Below are positions 8,853 through 18,477 of a stretch of 64,000 bases of DNA, piece by piece. The DNA is taken from NCBI RefSeq assembly GCF_001269365.1, contig NZ_CXOM01000005.1, positions 1 through 64,000 of the forward strand. Direction: 5' to 3'. This stretch comes from Limnohabitans sp. Rim11 (GTDB lineage: Bacteria; Pseudomonadota; Gammaproteobacteria; Burkholderiales; Burkholderiaceae_C). Within the stretch, counting starts at the first letter, position 1; every line of letters begins with the position of its first letter. A program made the translations under genes and the position numbers. The notes under the pieces are model-generated. The model made no database searches, was not told the DNA's origin, and was given only the letters and a program-made list of their open reading frames with translations.

Positions 8853-8883
8853 CAAGGCATCATCAAATGATGTCTTGGTTTTT
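8853..8883 (+). terminator. Intrinsic terminator after cytochrome c', lying in the 3' end of the opposing gene
   Basis: CAAGGCATCAT (8853-8863) pairs with ATGATGTCTTG (8867-8877), 11 bp with one G-U and a CAA loop, then GG and TTTTT. The right arm and T-run fall inside the last codons of the leftward CoA-transferase gene. Confidence 0.8.
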
Positions 8884-10119
8884 CAGCTCAGCAATTTGGG
8901 TGTCGGTATAGCCCAATACTTCTTTGAGTAGCACGTCTGTGTGCTCACCCAACTGCGGTGGCACATGGTCCTTTCGAACGGGTGTGACGCTTAGCTTCAG
9001 AGGGCTTGAGACCAACTTCAAGTCTTTTTGATGCGGGTGTTGCCACGTGCTCACCATGTCTCTGGCGGCCACGTGGGGGTCAGCAAACACTTCAGACAAA
9101 TTGTTGATGGCGCCACACGGAACCTTGGCGGCTTCGAGTGCCGACAACCAATCGGCCTTGGTTCGCGTCAGCATGATTTTTTCAAGCATTGGCACCAGCA
9201 CTTGACGGTTTTTGACGCGTTCGGTGTTCTTGGCAAAACGCTCATCGGCCGCCAACTCTGGATGTCCCGCCACGCCACAGAACTTGGCATATTGACCGTC
9301 ATTGCCCACCGCCAAAATAAGATGATCACGTGCAGCAGGGCCGTTGCTGGCGATCAATTCGGGGCTGGGCTTCACTTCAAAAACTTGGTACGGCACGATG
9401 TTCTGATGCGCGTTGCCAGCACGGCCGGGAGTTTTGCCACTGACCAAATAGTTGGCGCCCAAATTGGCCAGCATGGCCACTTGCGTGTCTAGCAGGGCCA
9501 TGTCGACATATTGGCCTTCGCCGGTTTTTTCGGCGTGACGTAGTGCGGCCATGATGCCCACGGCGGCGTACATGCCCGTGAACAAATCGGCCACAGCCAC
9601 GCCCACCTTTTGGGGGCCACCGCCCAAGTCATCTCGCTCGCCTGTGACGCTCATCAAGCCGCCTATGCCTTGCACAGCGTAGTCATATCCCGCGCGATCA
9701 CTGTAGGGGCCGGTTTGTCCAAAACCCGTCACGCTGCAATAAACAAGGCGCGGGTTAAGGACTTTGAGACTGCTGTAGTCCAAGCCATAGCGGGCCATGT
9801 CGCCCACTTTGAAATTCTCGATGAAGACATCGCAGTGCGTCACCAGTTCTCGAATCAAGGTTTGGCCTTGTGGTTTGGAGATATCGCACGTAAGTGAGCG
9901 CTTATTTCGGTTGGTCCCTAAATAATAAGCAGCTTCTTGGGTGTCCTTGCCCTCTGCGTCTTTCAAGAAAGGCGGCCCCCAACTGCGGGTGTCGTCGCCC
10001 GCACCAGGGCGTTCAATTTTGATGACATCGGCGCCTAAGTCGGCCAATGTTTGGGTGCACCATGGGCCCGCCAACACGCGGGAAAGATCGAGAACGCGAA
10101 TGCCGTCTAATGAATTCAT
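8863..10119 (-). CDS. CaiB/BaiF family (class III) CoA transferase
   Basis: 418 aa from ATG 10119 (a GTG two codons upstream is also possible). Opens with SLDGIRVLDLSRVLAGPWCTQTLADLGADVIKIERPGAGDDTR, diagnostic for family III CoA transferases. The putative catalytic Asp lies in GVAVADLFTGMYAAV. The enzyme moves CoA between carboxylates; the substrate pair cannot be read from sequence. The best-known relatives use formate/oxalate, carnitine or dicarboxylates. Divergent from a small lipoprotein gene 52 bp away. Confidence 0.92.
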   Translation of the reverse strand: MNSLDGIRVLDLSRVLAGPWCTQTLADLGADVIKIERPGAGDDTRSWGPPFLKDAEGKDTQEAAYYLGTNRNKRSLTCDISKPQGQTLIRELVTHCDVFIENFKVGDMARYGLDYSSLKVLNPRLVYCSVTGFGQTGPYSDRAGYDYAVQGIGGLMSVTGERDDLGGGPQKVGVAVADLFTGMYAAVGIMAALRHAEKTGEGQYVDMALLDTQVAMLANLGANYLVSGKTPGRAGNAHQNIVPYQVFEVKPSPELIASNGPAARDHLILAVGNDGQYAKFCGVAGHPELAADERFAKNTERVKNRQVLVPMLEKIMLTRTKADWLSALEAAKVPCGAINNLSEVFADPHVAARDMVSTWQHPHQKDLKLVSSPLKLSVTPVRKDHVPPQLGEHTDVLLKEVLGYTDTQIAELKNQDII

Positions 10120-10171
10120 GCGCACATTGTCGCGAAAAACAAAGTTCCATGCGCGCGTTGATAATCAAGCC

Positions 10172-10717
10172 ATGTCGAAATTGTTGTTTACTGTCATCAC
10201 CCTATTGGGATTGTTGGGTTTACCCGCTTGCCAGCCCAGCCTGAACTGGCGAGCCAGTCAGTTGGAAGGCAGCGCTTTGCGCTTTGAGTTGCCCTGCAAG
10301 CCTGACAAAACCGTGCGCACAGTCAGCATGGCAGGACAAGCCTTGGAACTTGCGGTGGCAGGCTGTGAAGCCGAAGACGCTGTCTGGGCCGTCATGTCAA
10401 CGCAAGCCCCAGCATCGGTGGACCGCAATGAATTGATCAAGGGCTGGCGTCAAGCGACTTTGCAAAACATGCGCGCCACTGAAGTTCAAGAGGCGACTTG
10501 GACGCCACCCAAATCAGCCTTAGAGGGCGCTGTGCGTGTCCTGGCAAAAGGGACAGGCCCAAATGGGCAAGCATTGATCGCCCATGCCGTTTGGTTCTCT
10601 CACCTAGAAGGCAGTCAACTGCGCATGGTGCATGCGGTTGTTTATCAAAACAAGGTCAAAAAATCACAAAGTCAGCAAAGTGCCGACCCATTTATAGAAA
10701 GCTTTAAGTTGCCATGA
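10172..10717 (+). CDS. Small putative lipoprotein, function unknown
   Basis: 181 aa from ATG 10172. N-terminus MSKLLFTVITLLGLLGLPAC has a basic start, a hydrophobic core and a lipobox ending in C20, so it should be lipidated and exported. The mature part (about 160 aa) has three further cysteines and no family I can name. A longer frame opens at 9941 but runs antisense into the CoA-transferase gene. It overlaps the MFS gene by 4 bp, so the two are probably co-expressed. Confidence 0.75.
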   Translation: MSKLLFTVITLLGLLGLPACQPSLNWRASQLEGSALRFELPCKPDKTVRTVSMAGQALELAVAGCEAEDAVWAVMSTQAPASVDRNELIKGWRQATLQNMRATEVQEATWTPPKSALEGAVRVLAKGTGPNGQALIAHAVWFSHLEGSQLRMVHAVVYQNKVKKSQSQQSADPFIESFKLP

Positions 10718-11961
10718 ATCCAAGCCAAAGCCCTATGCTGGCAAGGCGTCAAATGGTCGGGGTCTTTTTGGCCTTTGCTTTTGCCTATTTTTTATCCACC
10801 CTGATGCGCGCCATCACGGCCACACTGTCACCGGCCCTGACACAAGAGCTGGCACTGTCGGCGCAAGATTTGGGACTGTTGGCCGGCGGCTACTTTCTAG
10901 GATTTTCGGTCACGCAGTTGCCCTTGGGTAAATGGTTGGATTTGCATGGCCCCAAAAAAGTCATCTTGTCCTTTTTGGTGGTGGCTGTCTTGGGTTGCAT
11001 TTGTTTTGCCATGGCCGAGAGTTTTGTGGGCTTGTGGTTGGCCCGCGTGTTGTGCGGCATTGGTGTTAGCGCCTGCTTAATGGCACCCCTGACCGGCTAC
11101 AGGCGCTGGATGGACCCAGGCTCGCAACTTCGCGCCAATTCTTGGATGCTGATGACCGGCTCACTGGGCATGCTCTGCTCCACCTTGCCTGTCCAGTGGT
11201 TAATGCCCTTCACCGGCTGGCGCGCTATTTTTGCGGGTTTGGCAGTGTTGGTGGTGGTGGCCATGTTGATGATTCATTGGATCGTCCCTGCTTGGGAAAA
11301 GCCGCAAGAAACTTCGGCCAAGCCCGTTGACGCAGAAGCCGGCTATGGCCCCATTTGGCGCAGCGCCTACTTCTGGCGCATGGCCCCGATTGGATTCTTT
11401 TGTTATGCCGGCATGCTGGCAGTTCAAACTTTGTGGGCGGGCCCCTGGATGACGGTGGTCGGTGGCTATACACCCATTGAGGCAGCCACGGGCTTGTTTG
11501 GTATCAACTTGACCATGCTCGTCACATTTTGGATTTGGGGTTTGGTGACGCCCAAATTGGCCCAACGTGGCCTTTCGCCCAATCGCTTGATTGCCTGGGG
11601 TCAGCCGATCAGCCTTTTGATTTTGGCCACCCTGATTGCGCTGGGCCCTCAATTGGGCGGTCACACCGCCATTGTGTTGACTTTGTTTTGTGTCAGCAGC
11701 ACCTTTGTCTCTTTGGCCCAGCCAGCCGTTGGCATGGCCTTCCCATCGCATCTGGCAGGCCGTGCTTTGTCGGCCTACAACTTGGTGATCTTCGTGGGCG
11801 TGTTTGTGGTTCAGTGGGGCATTGGCCTGGGCGTGGACTTCTTCAAATCATTGGGCTGGCCACCTGTTTTGGCGTTTCAGTCTGCGTTTTCGGTGTTTGG
11901 CGCGTGTGCCACGCTGTCCTATGTTTATTTTCATTGGGCAAACCGCGATAATTCGGCATGA
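10714..11961 (+). CDS. MFS transporter
   Basis: 415 aa with about twelve hydrophobic segments. The N-terminal half has the MFS loop GKWLDLHGPKKVIL (G-x-x-x-D-x-x-G-x-K/R-K) between helices 2 and 3 and WLARVLCGIGVSACLMAPLTGYRRW. Substrate unknown. Overlaps the lipoprotein gene in front (ATGA) and the EIIA gene behind by 4 bp, so it may be transcribed with the PTS genes. Confidence 0.88.
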   Translation: MNPSQSPMLARRQMVGVFLAFAFAYFLSTLMRAITATLSPALTQELALSAQDLGLLAGGYFLGFSVTQLPLGKWLDLHGPKKVILSFLVVAVLGCICFAMAESFVGLWLARVLCGIGVSACLMAPLTGYRRWMDPGSQLRANSWMLMTGSLGMLCSTLPVQWLMPFTGWRAIFAGLAVLVVVAMLMIHWIVPAWEKPQETSAKPVDAEAGYGPIWRSAYFWRMAPIGFFCYAGMLAVQTLWAGPWMTVVGGYTPIEAATGLFGINLTMLVTFWIWGLVTPKLAQRGLSPNRLIAWGQPISLLILATLIALGPQLGGHTAIVLTLFCVSSTFVSLAQPAVGMAFPSHLAGRALSAYNLVIFVGVFVVQWGIGLGVDFFKSLGWPPVLAFQSAFSVFGACATLSYVYFHWANRDNSA

Positions 11962-12401
11962 TTGGAATTCTCATCGTTGCCCACGCACCGCTGGCTTCGG
12001 CTTTGCGTGAATGTGCTTTGCACGTTTTTCCAGATTGTGCTTCTGGTGTGCAGGCGCTCGACATTGCGCCCAATGCCAGCCCAGAAGAAAGCTTGCAATT
12101 GGCCAAAGCGGCCATGGCCAAATTGAATACTTCAGAAGTTTTGCTTTTGAGTGATGTCTTTGGTGCAACCCCCTCCAACATCGCACAAAAACTCAACGAT
12201 GGCATCGACACGCGCTTGCTGGCGGGTGTCAACTTACCCATGTTGCTCAGAAGCGTTTGCTATCGTCACGAAACGCTGGATGCCTTGGCCTCGCGTGCGC
12301 AAACCGGTGGTGCGCAAGGCATCATGCCCGTTGGCTGCACCGCGCCTCAAATTCAAACAGGAACTCGACATGCTCCAAGCTACGACGACCATCAGCAATA
12401 A
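11958..12401 (+). CDS. PTS EIIA component, mannose type
   Basis: 147 aa. Starts MIGILIVAHAPLASALRECA; H9 is the phosphorylated His of EIIA-Man domains. LLLSDVFGATPSNIA matches the conserved D-x-F-G-x-T/S-P segment. No EIIB, EIIC or EIID is encoded nearby. It is followed by HPr (32-bp overlap) and EI, the arrangement of the regulatory PTS seen in many beta-proteobacteria. Confidence 0.92.
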   Translation: MIGILIVAHAPLASALRECALHVFPDCASGVQALDIAPNASPEESLQLAKAAMAKLNTSEVLLLSDVFGATPSNIAQKLNDGIDTRLLAGVNLPMLLRSVCYRHETLDALASRAQTGGAQGIMPVGCTAPQIQTGTRHAPSYDDHQQ

Positions 12402-12639
12402 GCTCGGCCTCCATGCGCGAGCGTCTGCCAAGCTCACCAAACTGGCCGGTAGTTTTCCGTGCGAAGTATGGATCGCCAAAGGCGAGCGCCGGGTCAATGC
12501 CAAAAGCATCATGGGCGTCATGATGTTGGCTGCTGGCATTGGCAGCGAAGTCACCATTGACACAGATGGTGAGCAAGCACAAGAGGCTTTGGACGCCGTT
12601 CTGGCCATCATTGCCGACAAATTTGGCGAGGGTGAATGA
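12370..12639 (+). CDS. ptsH: HPr phosphocarrier protein
   Basis: 89 aa from ATG 12370, starting inside the end of the EIIA gene. Active-site H15 in NKLGLHARASAKL, and a serine at the regulatory position, S46, in VNAKSIMGVMMLAA. The combination suggests both phosphorylation by EI and control by an HPr kinase encoded elsewhere. Overlaps ptsI by 4 bp. Confidence 0.96.
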   Translation: MLQATTTISNKLGLHARASAKLTKLAGSFPCEVWIAKGERRVNAKSIMGVMMLAAGIGSEVTIDTDGEQAQEALDAVLAIIADKFGEGE

Positions 12640-14387
12640 CTTTTAGCATCCACGGTTTAGCAGTTGCCAGAGGCATTGCCATTGGGCGTGCGGTGCTGGT
12701 GGCTTCGAGCCGAGTTGACGTTGCGCACTATTTCATTCAGCACGATCAAGTCGCTGCAGAAATAGACCGACTGCGTCAAGCGCGCAACGCCGTGGTCGAC
12801 GAACTCAAACGACTTCAACAAGAACTCACAGCCGATGCACCGCCCGAATTGGGCGCCTTGCTCGATGTGCACTTGATGCTCTTGGAAGATGAGAGTTTGT
12901 CTGCAGGCGTGAAGCAATGGATCGAAGAGCGTTTCTACAACGCCGAGTGGGCTGTGAGCAGTCAAATGGAAGTCATCGGACGCCAGTTTGACGAAATGGA
13001 AGATGCCTATTTGCGCGAGCGTAAATCAGATCTCGAACAAGTCACTGAACGTGTCTTGCATTTCTTGAAAGGTGGAACCTCGCCTGTGGTGAGAACCAAG
13101 CCACATGCAAGGCCGCAACAAGAATTGCAATTGGGCGACACCATGGACGTGCCCTTGGTGTTGGTGGCGCACGATTTGTCGCCCGCTGACATGCTGCAGT
13201 TTAAGCAAAGTGTGTTTACTGGATTTGTGACCGATGTTGGCGGCAAAACGTCGCACACCGCCATTGTGGCGCGCAGCTTAGACATTCCTGCAGTTGTGGG
13301 TGCTAGAAGCGCCAGCCAACTCATTCGCCAAGACGATTGGGTCATCATTGATGGCGACATGGGCGTTGTCATTGTCGATCCCTCGCCCATTATTTTGGCC
13401 GAGTACGGCTTCAAGCAAAGACAAGGGGACTTGGAGCGAGAACGTCTTTCAAGACTGAGGCACACACCCGCCGTTACTTTAGATGGCCAAAAAATTGAAC
13501 TGCTGGCCAACATCGAAATGCCTGAAGATGCCGATGCCGCTGTGTTGGCTGGCGCTGTCGGTGTGGGGCTTTTTAGAAGTGAGTTTTTGTTCATGGGCCG
13601 GCAGGGCAATTTGCCGGAAGAAGACGAGCAATTTGAGCAATATCGGCGGGCCATCGAAGGCATGAAGGGCTTGCCAGTGACCATTCGAACAGTCGATGTG
13701 GGTGCAGACAAGCCGCTCGATGAAGCGCGTCACGACGCCGCCCACTTGAACCCTGCTCTGGGCCTGCGAGCCATTCGTTGGAGCTTGGCCGACCCCGAAA
13801 TGTTCTTGACGCAATTGCGCGCTATTTTGCGAGCGGCTGCCTTGGGTAAAGTCAATTTGTTGGTGCCCATGTTGGCACACGCCAGTGAAATTCATCAAAC
13901 CCTGGCACTGGTCAAGCAAGCCCAGCGCGACTTGGACGCACGCGGTGTTGCCTATGGCAATGTTCGACTAGGCGCCATGATTGAAATCCCTGCTGCGGCT
14001 TTGTCTCTCAAACTATTTTTGAAGCACTTTGACTTTCTGTCCATTGGTACCAATGACCTGATTCAATACACCTTGGCCATTGACCGTGCGGATGAAACAG
14101 TGGCGCACTTGTACGATCCCTTGCACCCAGCAGTGTTACGCTTGATTGCCGACACCATTGCGGAAGGCGCGGCGCAAGGCAAGAGCGTGTCCGTTTGTGG
14201 TGAGATGGCGGGCGATGTTGGTATGACCCGATTGCTATTGGGCATGGGACTGAGAAGTTTCTCAATGCACCCTTCGCAGGTGCTGCTGGTCAAGCAACAA
14301 ATTTTGCGTGCCGACACCGAAAAGCTCAAAACCTTGGCCGCGAAAGTGTTGGACTCGGAAGATCCTGCCAGCCTGCTGTTGGCTTAG
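12636..14387 (+). CDS. ptsI: PTS enzyme I (phosphoenolpyruvate-protein phosphotransferase)
   Basis: 583 aa. Phospho-His site near H207 in TDVGGKTSHTAIVARSLDIPAVVG. PEP-binding domain features VGLFRSEFLFM, GLRAIRWSL, GAMIEIPAAAL, FLSIGTNDLIQYTLAIDR and VCGEMAGD (the active-site Cys). No GAF domain, so this is EI rather than EI-Ntr. It transfers phosphate from PEP to HPr. Its stop codon overlaps the stop of the convergent EamA gene. Confidence 0.97.
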   Translation: MTFSIHGLAVARGIAIGRAVLVASSRVDVAHYFIQHDQVAAEIDRLRQARNAVVDELKRLQQELTADAPPELGALLDVHLMLLEDESLSAGVKQWIEERFYNAEWAVSSQMEVIGRQFDEMEDAYLRERKSDLEQVTERVLHFLKGGTSPVVRTKPHARPQQELQLGDTMDVPLVLVAHDLSPADMLQFKQSVFTGFVTDVGGKTSHTAIVARSLDIPAVVGARSASQLIRQDDWVIIDGDMGVVIVDPSPIILAEYGFKQRQGDLERERLSRLRHTPAVTLDGQKIELLANIEMPEDADAAVLAGAVGVGLFRSEFLFMGRQGNLPEEDEQFEQYRRAIEGMKGLPVTIRTVDVGADKPLDEARHDAAHLNPALGLRAIRWSLADPEMFLTQLRAILRAAALGKVNLLVPMLAHASEIHQTLALVKQAQRDLDARGVAYGNVRLGAMIEIPAAALSLKLFLKHFDFLSIGTNDLIQYTLAIDRADETVAHLYDPLHPAVLRLIADTIAEGAAQGKSVSVCGEMAGDVGMTRLLLGMGLRSFSMHPSQVLLVKQQILRADTEKLKTLAAKVLDSEDPASLLLA

Positions 14388-15277
14388 TTTGGCTTGGCTG
14401 GCGTTTCAAAATAGGGGTCGTTGGCCGCTTCGTTGCTGACACTGCGCCCTAGCCATGCGCCACCCACAATCAATACACCCGCACACGCCACTGCGGCGGT
14501 GAGCGCTTCTTGTCGGTCTAACAAAAGCAAAACGGTTGAGCCCAGCGGCGTCAAAAAACTGAGCAATCCTATTTGTTGCGCGCGGCCCTTCTTAAGGGCC
14601 GCATCCCACAAATAAAACGCCAAGCCCAAGGGCCCCAAGCCCATCCAAGTTAACAACAAAGCATCGTTTGTCGAAAGCATCACAGGTGCTTCCAAGACAA
14701 AGTGACAAGCCAGAGATAACAGGCCTGAAGCCAAACCAAAACTGCCAATGGCCGCGGTGTGAAATGCAGGCACTCTCTGCGTCATAAGCGAATAGGTGGC
14801 CCAGACGATGGCTGAAGCCAACGCGGCCCAATAGCCTGCGCTGAATTGAAATTCAATGACGCGACCGCCAGTGATGGCCAACACAGCACCGCTGAAACCT
14901 GCCAATGCCGCTACAAGTTGTCGCCAATGCAATCGTGCCCCTTTGTGGAACATCGGCGCCAATACAACGATCAGCAGGGGCCACAAATAATTGACTAAAT
15001 TGGCTTCAACTGCAGGCGCAGTTCTGAGCGCTAGAAACAGCAAAAAGTGAAAGCCAAACAAGCCGTAAATACCCAGCAACAAGGTGCTGGCGGGCACGAT
15101 GGCAAGACGCCATTGAAAACCAGACCAAGGCAAAGCGACCAAACTGCCGATTAATAAAGCGCAACCGGTAGATAAAAAAGGCGGCAGGTGAGAAAGCCTC
15201 ACACCCACGGGCGCCAGTGTGGCCCACAGTGCAATCGCGCCCAGCGCAGAGAAGACGGCTTTTTGAGAGGCGGTCAA
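14384..15277 (-). CDS. EamA/DMT family exporter
   Basis: 297 aa with about ten hydrophobic helices arranged as two EamA repeats. [25 protein letters not shown] resembles the aromatic amino acid exporter (YddG-like) branch; that assignment is tentative. Start overlaps the lipA stop by 4 bp and the stop overlaps the ptsI stop on the other strand (the four bases TTAG serve both). Confidence 0.85.
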   Translation of the reverse strand: MTASQKAVFSALGAIALWATLAPVGVRLSHLPPFLSTGCALLIGSLVALPWSGFQWRLAIVPASTLLLGIYGLFGFHFLLFLALRTAPAVEANLVNYLWPLLIVVLAPMFHKGARLHWRQLVAALAGFSGAVLAITGGRVIEFQFSAGYWAALASAIVWATYSLMTQRVPAFHTAAIGSFGLASGLLSLACHFVLEAPVMLSTNDALLLTWMGLGPLGLAFYLWDAALKKGRAQQIGLLSFLTPLGSTVLLLLDRQEALTAAVACAGVLIVGGAWLGRSVSNEAANDPYFETPAKPN

Positions 15278-16275
15278 CGCGCCAAACTCGCCTCGTGCGC
15301 TTGTTGATCTGCGTGATAACTTGATCGAACCATCGCGCCAACAGCCGCATGCTTGAAGCCCATCTCGTAGGCTTTTTCTTCAAACATTTTGAAAGTGTCG
15401 GGGTGCACATAACGCTTCACAGGCAAGTGGCTGTTAGAAGGTGCCAAGTACTGACCCAGTGTGAGCATTTCGATGTTGTGTGCACGCATGTCGCGCATCA
15501 CTTCCAAAATTTCTTCGTCGGTTTCACCCAAGCCCACCATCAAGCCGCTCTTGGTCGGCACGTCAGGAAACAAGGCCTTGAATTTTTTGAGAAGTTGCAA
15601 TGAGAACTGATAGTCGGAACCAGGGCGCACTTCTTTGTACAGACGTGGCACTGTTTCTAGATTGTGGTTCATGACATCGGGTGGCGCCGCTTTGAGAATT
15701 TCAAGCGCGCGGTCGTCACGGCCTCTAAAGTCGGGCACCAAAACTTCAATTTGGGTTTTGGGCGACAGCTCGCGGGTTTGGCGAATGCAGTCGACAAAGT
15801 GACCTGCGCCCCCATCGCGCAAGTCGTCGCGGTCTACGCTGGTAATGACCACATAGCTCAACTTTAGGTCGGCAATGGTGCGCGCCAAGTTGCTGGGTTC
15901 GTTCACATCCAATGGATCGGGGCGGCCGTGACCCACATCACAAAAAGGGCAGCGACGCGTGCATTTGTCGCCCATGATCATGAAGGTGGCCGTGCCTTTA
16001 CCAAAGCACTCTCCAATGTTGGGGCAGCTGGCTTCCTCGCACACAGTGACCAGACTGTTTTTGCGCAGAATGTCTTTGATTTCGTAAAAGCGCGTGGTTG
16101 GTGAGCCTGCTTTGACGCGAATCCAATCGGGCTTTTTCAGAATTTCGCCTGCTTCCACTTTGATGGGAATGCGCGACAACTTCGCGGCCGCCTTTTGTTT
16201 GGCTGAAGCGTCGTAGTTTTCTTGTGTCTGCGCTTCTCGCACCACGTTGCGGGTGATGCCGGAGTCTTTGGTCAT
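15274..16275 (-). CDS. lipA: Lipoyl synthase
   Basis: 333 aa. Radical-SAM enzyme inserting two sulfurs into protein-bound octanoyl groups. Both cluster motifs are present: [12 protein letters not shown] (auxiliary cluster, CxxxxCxxxxxC) and [10 protein letters not shown] (CxxxCxxC). Downstream of lipB on the same strand, with ybeD before it, the same order as in E. coli. Confidence 0.97.
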   Translation of the reverse strand: MTKDSGITRNVVREAQTQENYDASAKQKAAAKLSRIPIKVEAGEILKKPDWIRVKAGSPTTRFYEIKDILRKNSLVTVCEEASCPNIGECFGKGTATFMIMGDKCTRRCPFCDVGHGRPDPLDVNEPSNLARTIADLKLSYVVITSVDRDDLRDGGAGHFVDCIRQTRELSPKTQIEVLVPDFRGRDDRALEILKAAPPDVMNHNLETVPRLYKEVRPGSDYQFSLQLLKKFKALFPDVPTKSGLMVGLGETDEEILEVMRDMRAHNIEMLTLGQYLAPSNSHLPVKRYVHPDTFKMFEEKAYEMGFKHAAVGAMVRSSYHADQQAHEASLAR

Positions 16276-16290
16276 TGCTTTCTTTCGGTG

Positions 16291-16959
16291 TCAGGGTGCC
16301 AGCAAAGATGTCAGCTTGTGTGCCAAAACATCTGCAGCTTCTTCCCACGAGGTATTGACCCCTATTGTAAAAAGATCCACGGTTTGGAGACCGGCATATC
16401 CACAAGGATTGATGCGAAGGAAGGGCTCGAGGTCCATTTTGACGTTCAAAGCCAAGCCGTGATAGGTGCACTGGCGGCTGACCTTGATGCCCAAGGCACT
16501 GATTTTTCCCAAGCCTTTGAAGGGGTCGTTGGGCAAGGCAGGTCCAGTTAAGGCTTGGTGCGCGAACGGGTCGGCCAAGCGAACATAGATGCCCGGGGCA
16601 TTGGGTACGCGGTGCCCTGTCACGCCAAAGTGAGACAGTGTGCGAATGACGGCTTCTTCAAGGCGGTACACATATTCTTTGACAAAGTAGCCCGCCCTTT
16701 GCAGGTTGACAAGCGGGTAGGCCATGACTTGTCCGGGTCCGTGGTAGGTGACTTGGCCGCCCCTGTTGGTGGGTACCACGGGAATATCGCCAGCATGCAA
16801 GACATGTCCCGCCAAGCCAGCCAAACCTTGCGTAAATACTGGCGGATGCTGACACAGCCACAACTCGTCCTGTGTTTCCGCGCCTCTTTCAGCCGTGAAA
16901 CTCTGCATGGCTTGGTAAGTGTCCAGGTAGTTGGCCTGACCGAGGAGCTTGACCTGCAT
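16291..16959 (-). CDS. lipB: Octanoyltransferase
   Basis: 222 aa from ATG 16959 (a TTG at 16971 is the alternative). Moves octanoate from acyl carrier protein to lipoyl domains. Motifs: [37 protein letters not shown] and the catalytic Cys in INPCGYAG. Works directly before LipA in the same pathway. Confidence 0.96.
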   Translation of the reverse strand: MQVKLLGQANYLDTYQAMQSFTAERGAETQDELWLCQHPPVFTQGLAGLAGHVLHAGDIPVVPTNRGGQVTYHGPGQVMAYPLVNLQRAGYFVKEYVYRLEEAVIRTLSHFGVTGHRVPNAPGIYVRLADPFAHQALTGPALPNDPFKGLGKISALGIKVSRQCTYHGLALNVKMDLEPFLRINPCGYAGLQTVDLFTIGVNTSWEEAADVLAHKLTSLLAP

Positions 16960-17013
16960 GGTGAATATCAAAGGCTGAAAGCGGACGTTTAAGGGCGACG
17001 TTAAAGCGCTAAG

Positions 17014-17310
17014 TCAAAGCGCGATTTTGACCATGGGGTGTGAGGTCAGGGCAAGGTACATGTTGTCCAGTTGCTCACGGCTGGTTGCGCGAATGGTCAA
17101 AGTCACGCTGAGGTAGTTGCCAGCCTTGCTGGGTCGCATTTCTAGGGTGGCAGGGTCAAACTCGGGGTCAAACTGCTTGGCAACTTGGACCATGGCCTCT
17201 GCAAAGCCATCGACCCTGGCGCCCATGACTTTGATGGGAAAGCTGCACGGGTACTCAATCAGCGACTCTTTGCGAGGGTCGAGGTTGGGAGGATTGGTGG
17301 AGGCGCTCAT
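17014..17310 (-). CDS. ybeD: DUF493 / YbeD-like protein
   Basis: 98 aa from ATG 17310. Contains LIEYPCSFPIKVMGARVDGFAEAMVQVAKQFDPEF and ends TIRATSREQLDNMYLALTSHPMVKIAL, typical DUF493. ACT-like fold, function unclear; conserved next to lipB in many proteobacteria. An upstream start at 17391 would run into the CopD-like gene. Confidence 0.9.
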   Translation of the reverse strand: MSASTNPPNLDPRKESLIEYPCSFPIKVMGARVDGFAEAMVQVAKQFDPEFDPATLEMRPSKAGNYLSVTLTIRATSREQLDNMYLALTSHPMVKIAL

Positions 17311-17354
17311 ATGGAGGTCGACAAAGTGTTTTAAAAAGGGTTGGGGTGCAAGAT

Positions 17355-17801
17355 TTAGCGCCAAATCACCACGGCACCTATGGCCACCCATCCTAAAGAG
17401 AAGTTTATAAGAACCAAAGGATGTATTTTGGCCAATTGCGCCCCCGCCGCAGGCAACTCGCCCGCTGCCAATGCCGCTTTCATTTTTCTAAAGGGACCGA
17501 AAAACAAATGCCCAAAAATGAGGCACATCAGGCTGCCTAGGCCAATCATGACATGCCAGCCCCTGGGGGCTAAGGCCATGTCGACGCCCATCAGCATGAT
17601 GCCGCCCGAAGCCAGCAGCACGACAATGCAGGCCACCACCATTTTAAAGAAGCGGGACAAGACGCCGCTAAGCAAGGGTAGCCGTTGTGCGGGTTCCAAT
17701 TGGGCGATGGCCACGGGGCGCAGGGCCCAAATCATGAGTGCCATGCCACCCATCCAAATAATGCCGGCGGCCAGATGGGAAAATTTGATCAGTTCGTACA
17801 T
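17355..17801 (-). CDS. CopD-like membrane protein
   Basis: 148 aa with four hydrophobic helices. MYELIKFSHLAAGIIWMGGMALMIWAL, with an early His in helix 1, plus WHVMIGLGSLMCLIFGHLFFG and KIHPLVLINFSLGWVAIG, match the CopD-domain family. Some relatives bind heme or copper; function here is not known. Confidence 0.7.
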   Translation of the reverse strand: MYELIKFSHLAAGIIWMGGMALMIWALRPVAIAQLEPAQRLPLLSGVLSRFFKMVVACIVVLLASGGIMLMGVDMALAPRGWHVMIGLGSLMCLIFGHLFFGPFRKMKAALAAGELPAAGAQLAKIHPLVLINFSLGWVAIGAVVIWR

Positions 17802-17862
17802 GGTTTGAGTGTTTTGGAGATGCGGTTGGTTGAAATTAAATCCCTTTTCAATTGTGACCCTT

Positions 17863-17890
17863 TTTCAATGTATGGGTTTTCACCTATAAT
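17863..17890 (+). promoter_or_regulatory. Candidate promoter of the ATP synthase operon
   Basis: A perfect TATAAT (17885-17890) lies 50 bp before atpI. The -35 is weak (TTTCAA at 17863-17868, 16-bp spacing). Confidence 0.5.
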
Positions 17891-17939
17891 CGTGAGCTTT
17901 GCGAAACCAAGGGTATCTGTAACCTGGATGTAATCAATC

Positions 17940-18428
17940 ATGGCCAGAATACCAACACAAGATTTTGTAGACGAAGACGGCGATTTCAATGGCACTGAGA
18001 ACATCAGGCCCTTGACAGCTGAAGAAGTTCAACAGTTACGACTTCAGCAGCCCCTCCTTTCTATATGGCGTGTGGTTTTCGCGCAGGTTTTGGTAGGCTT
18101 GGCAGTTGCTGCCCTCACTTGGCTCTTTACGGGGCGGGTATCGGCAGCATGGTCAGCAGCATATGGGGCTTTGTCGGTGGTGCTTCCTGCAGCGTTGTTC
18201 GCGCGGGGCCTTACCAGCAAAACCAGCAGCATTAATTCGGGGGCCGCGGTCTTTGGATTTTTGTTGTGGGAGATGGTGAAGATCGGTCTTACGGTTGCCA
18301 TGCTTTTTGCGGCAACCCGATGGGTCAAAGATTTAAGTTGGCCTGCCATGTTGGTGGGCCTTGTGGTCACGATGAAGGTTTATTGGGTGGTGTTTGCCTG
18401 GCGCAAAGTGTTTCACCCAGTTGCTTAA
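17940..18428 (+). CDS. atpI: ATP synthase subunit I
   Basis: 162 aa. An acidic N-terminal tail is followed by four hydrophobic segments (VVFAQVLVGLAVAALTWLFTGRVSAAWSAAYGAL...; VYWVVFAWRKVF). Placed directly in front of atpB as usual. AtpI helps assemble the c-ring and is not part of the finished enzyme. Confidence 0.88.
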   Translation: MARIPTQDFVDEDGDFNGTENIRPLTAEEVQQLRLQQPLLSIWRVVFAQVLVGLAVAALTWLFTGRVSAAWSAAYGALSVVLPAALFARGLTSKTSSINSGAAVFGFLLWEMVKIGLTVAMLFAATRWVKDLSWPAMLVGLVVTMKVYWVVFAWRKVFHPVA

Positions 18429-18477
18429 GTTATGTCCAAGTTGAAAAGTTAAAGTTAATTTTTAAAGAGCCTAGAGA

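Noticed and set aside
11958..14387. A sugar-transport PTS operon
   Set aside because: No EIIB, EIIC or EIID is encoded nearby; the neighbouring MFS protein is not a PTS permease.
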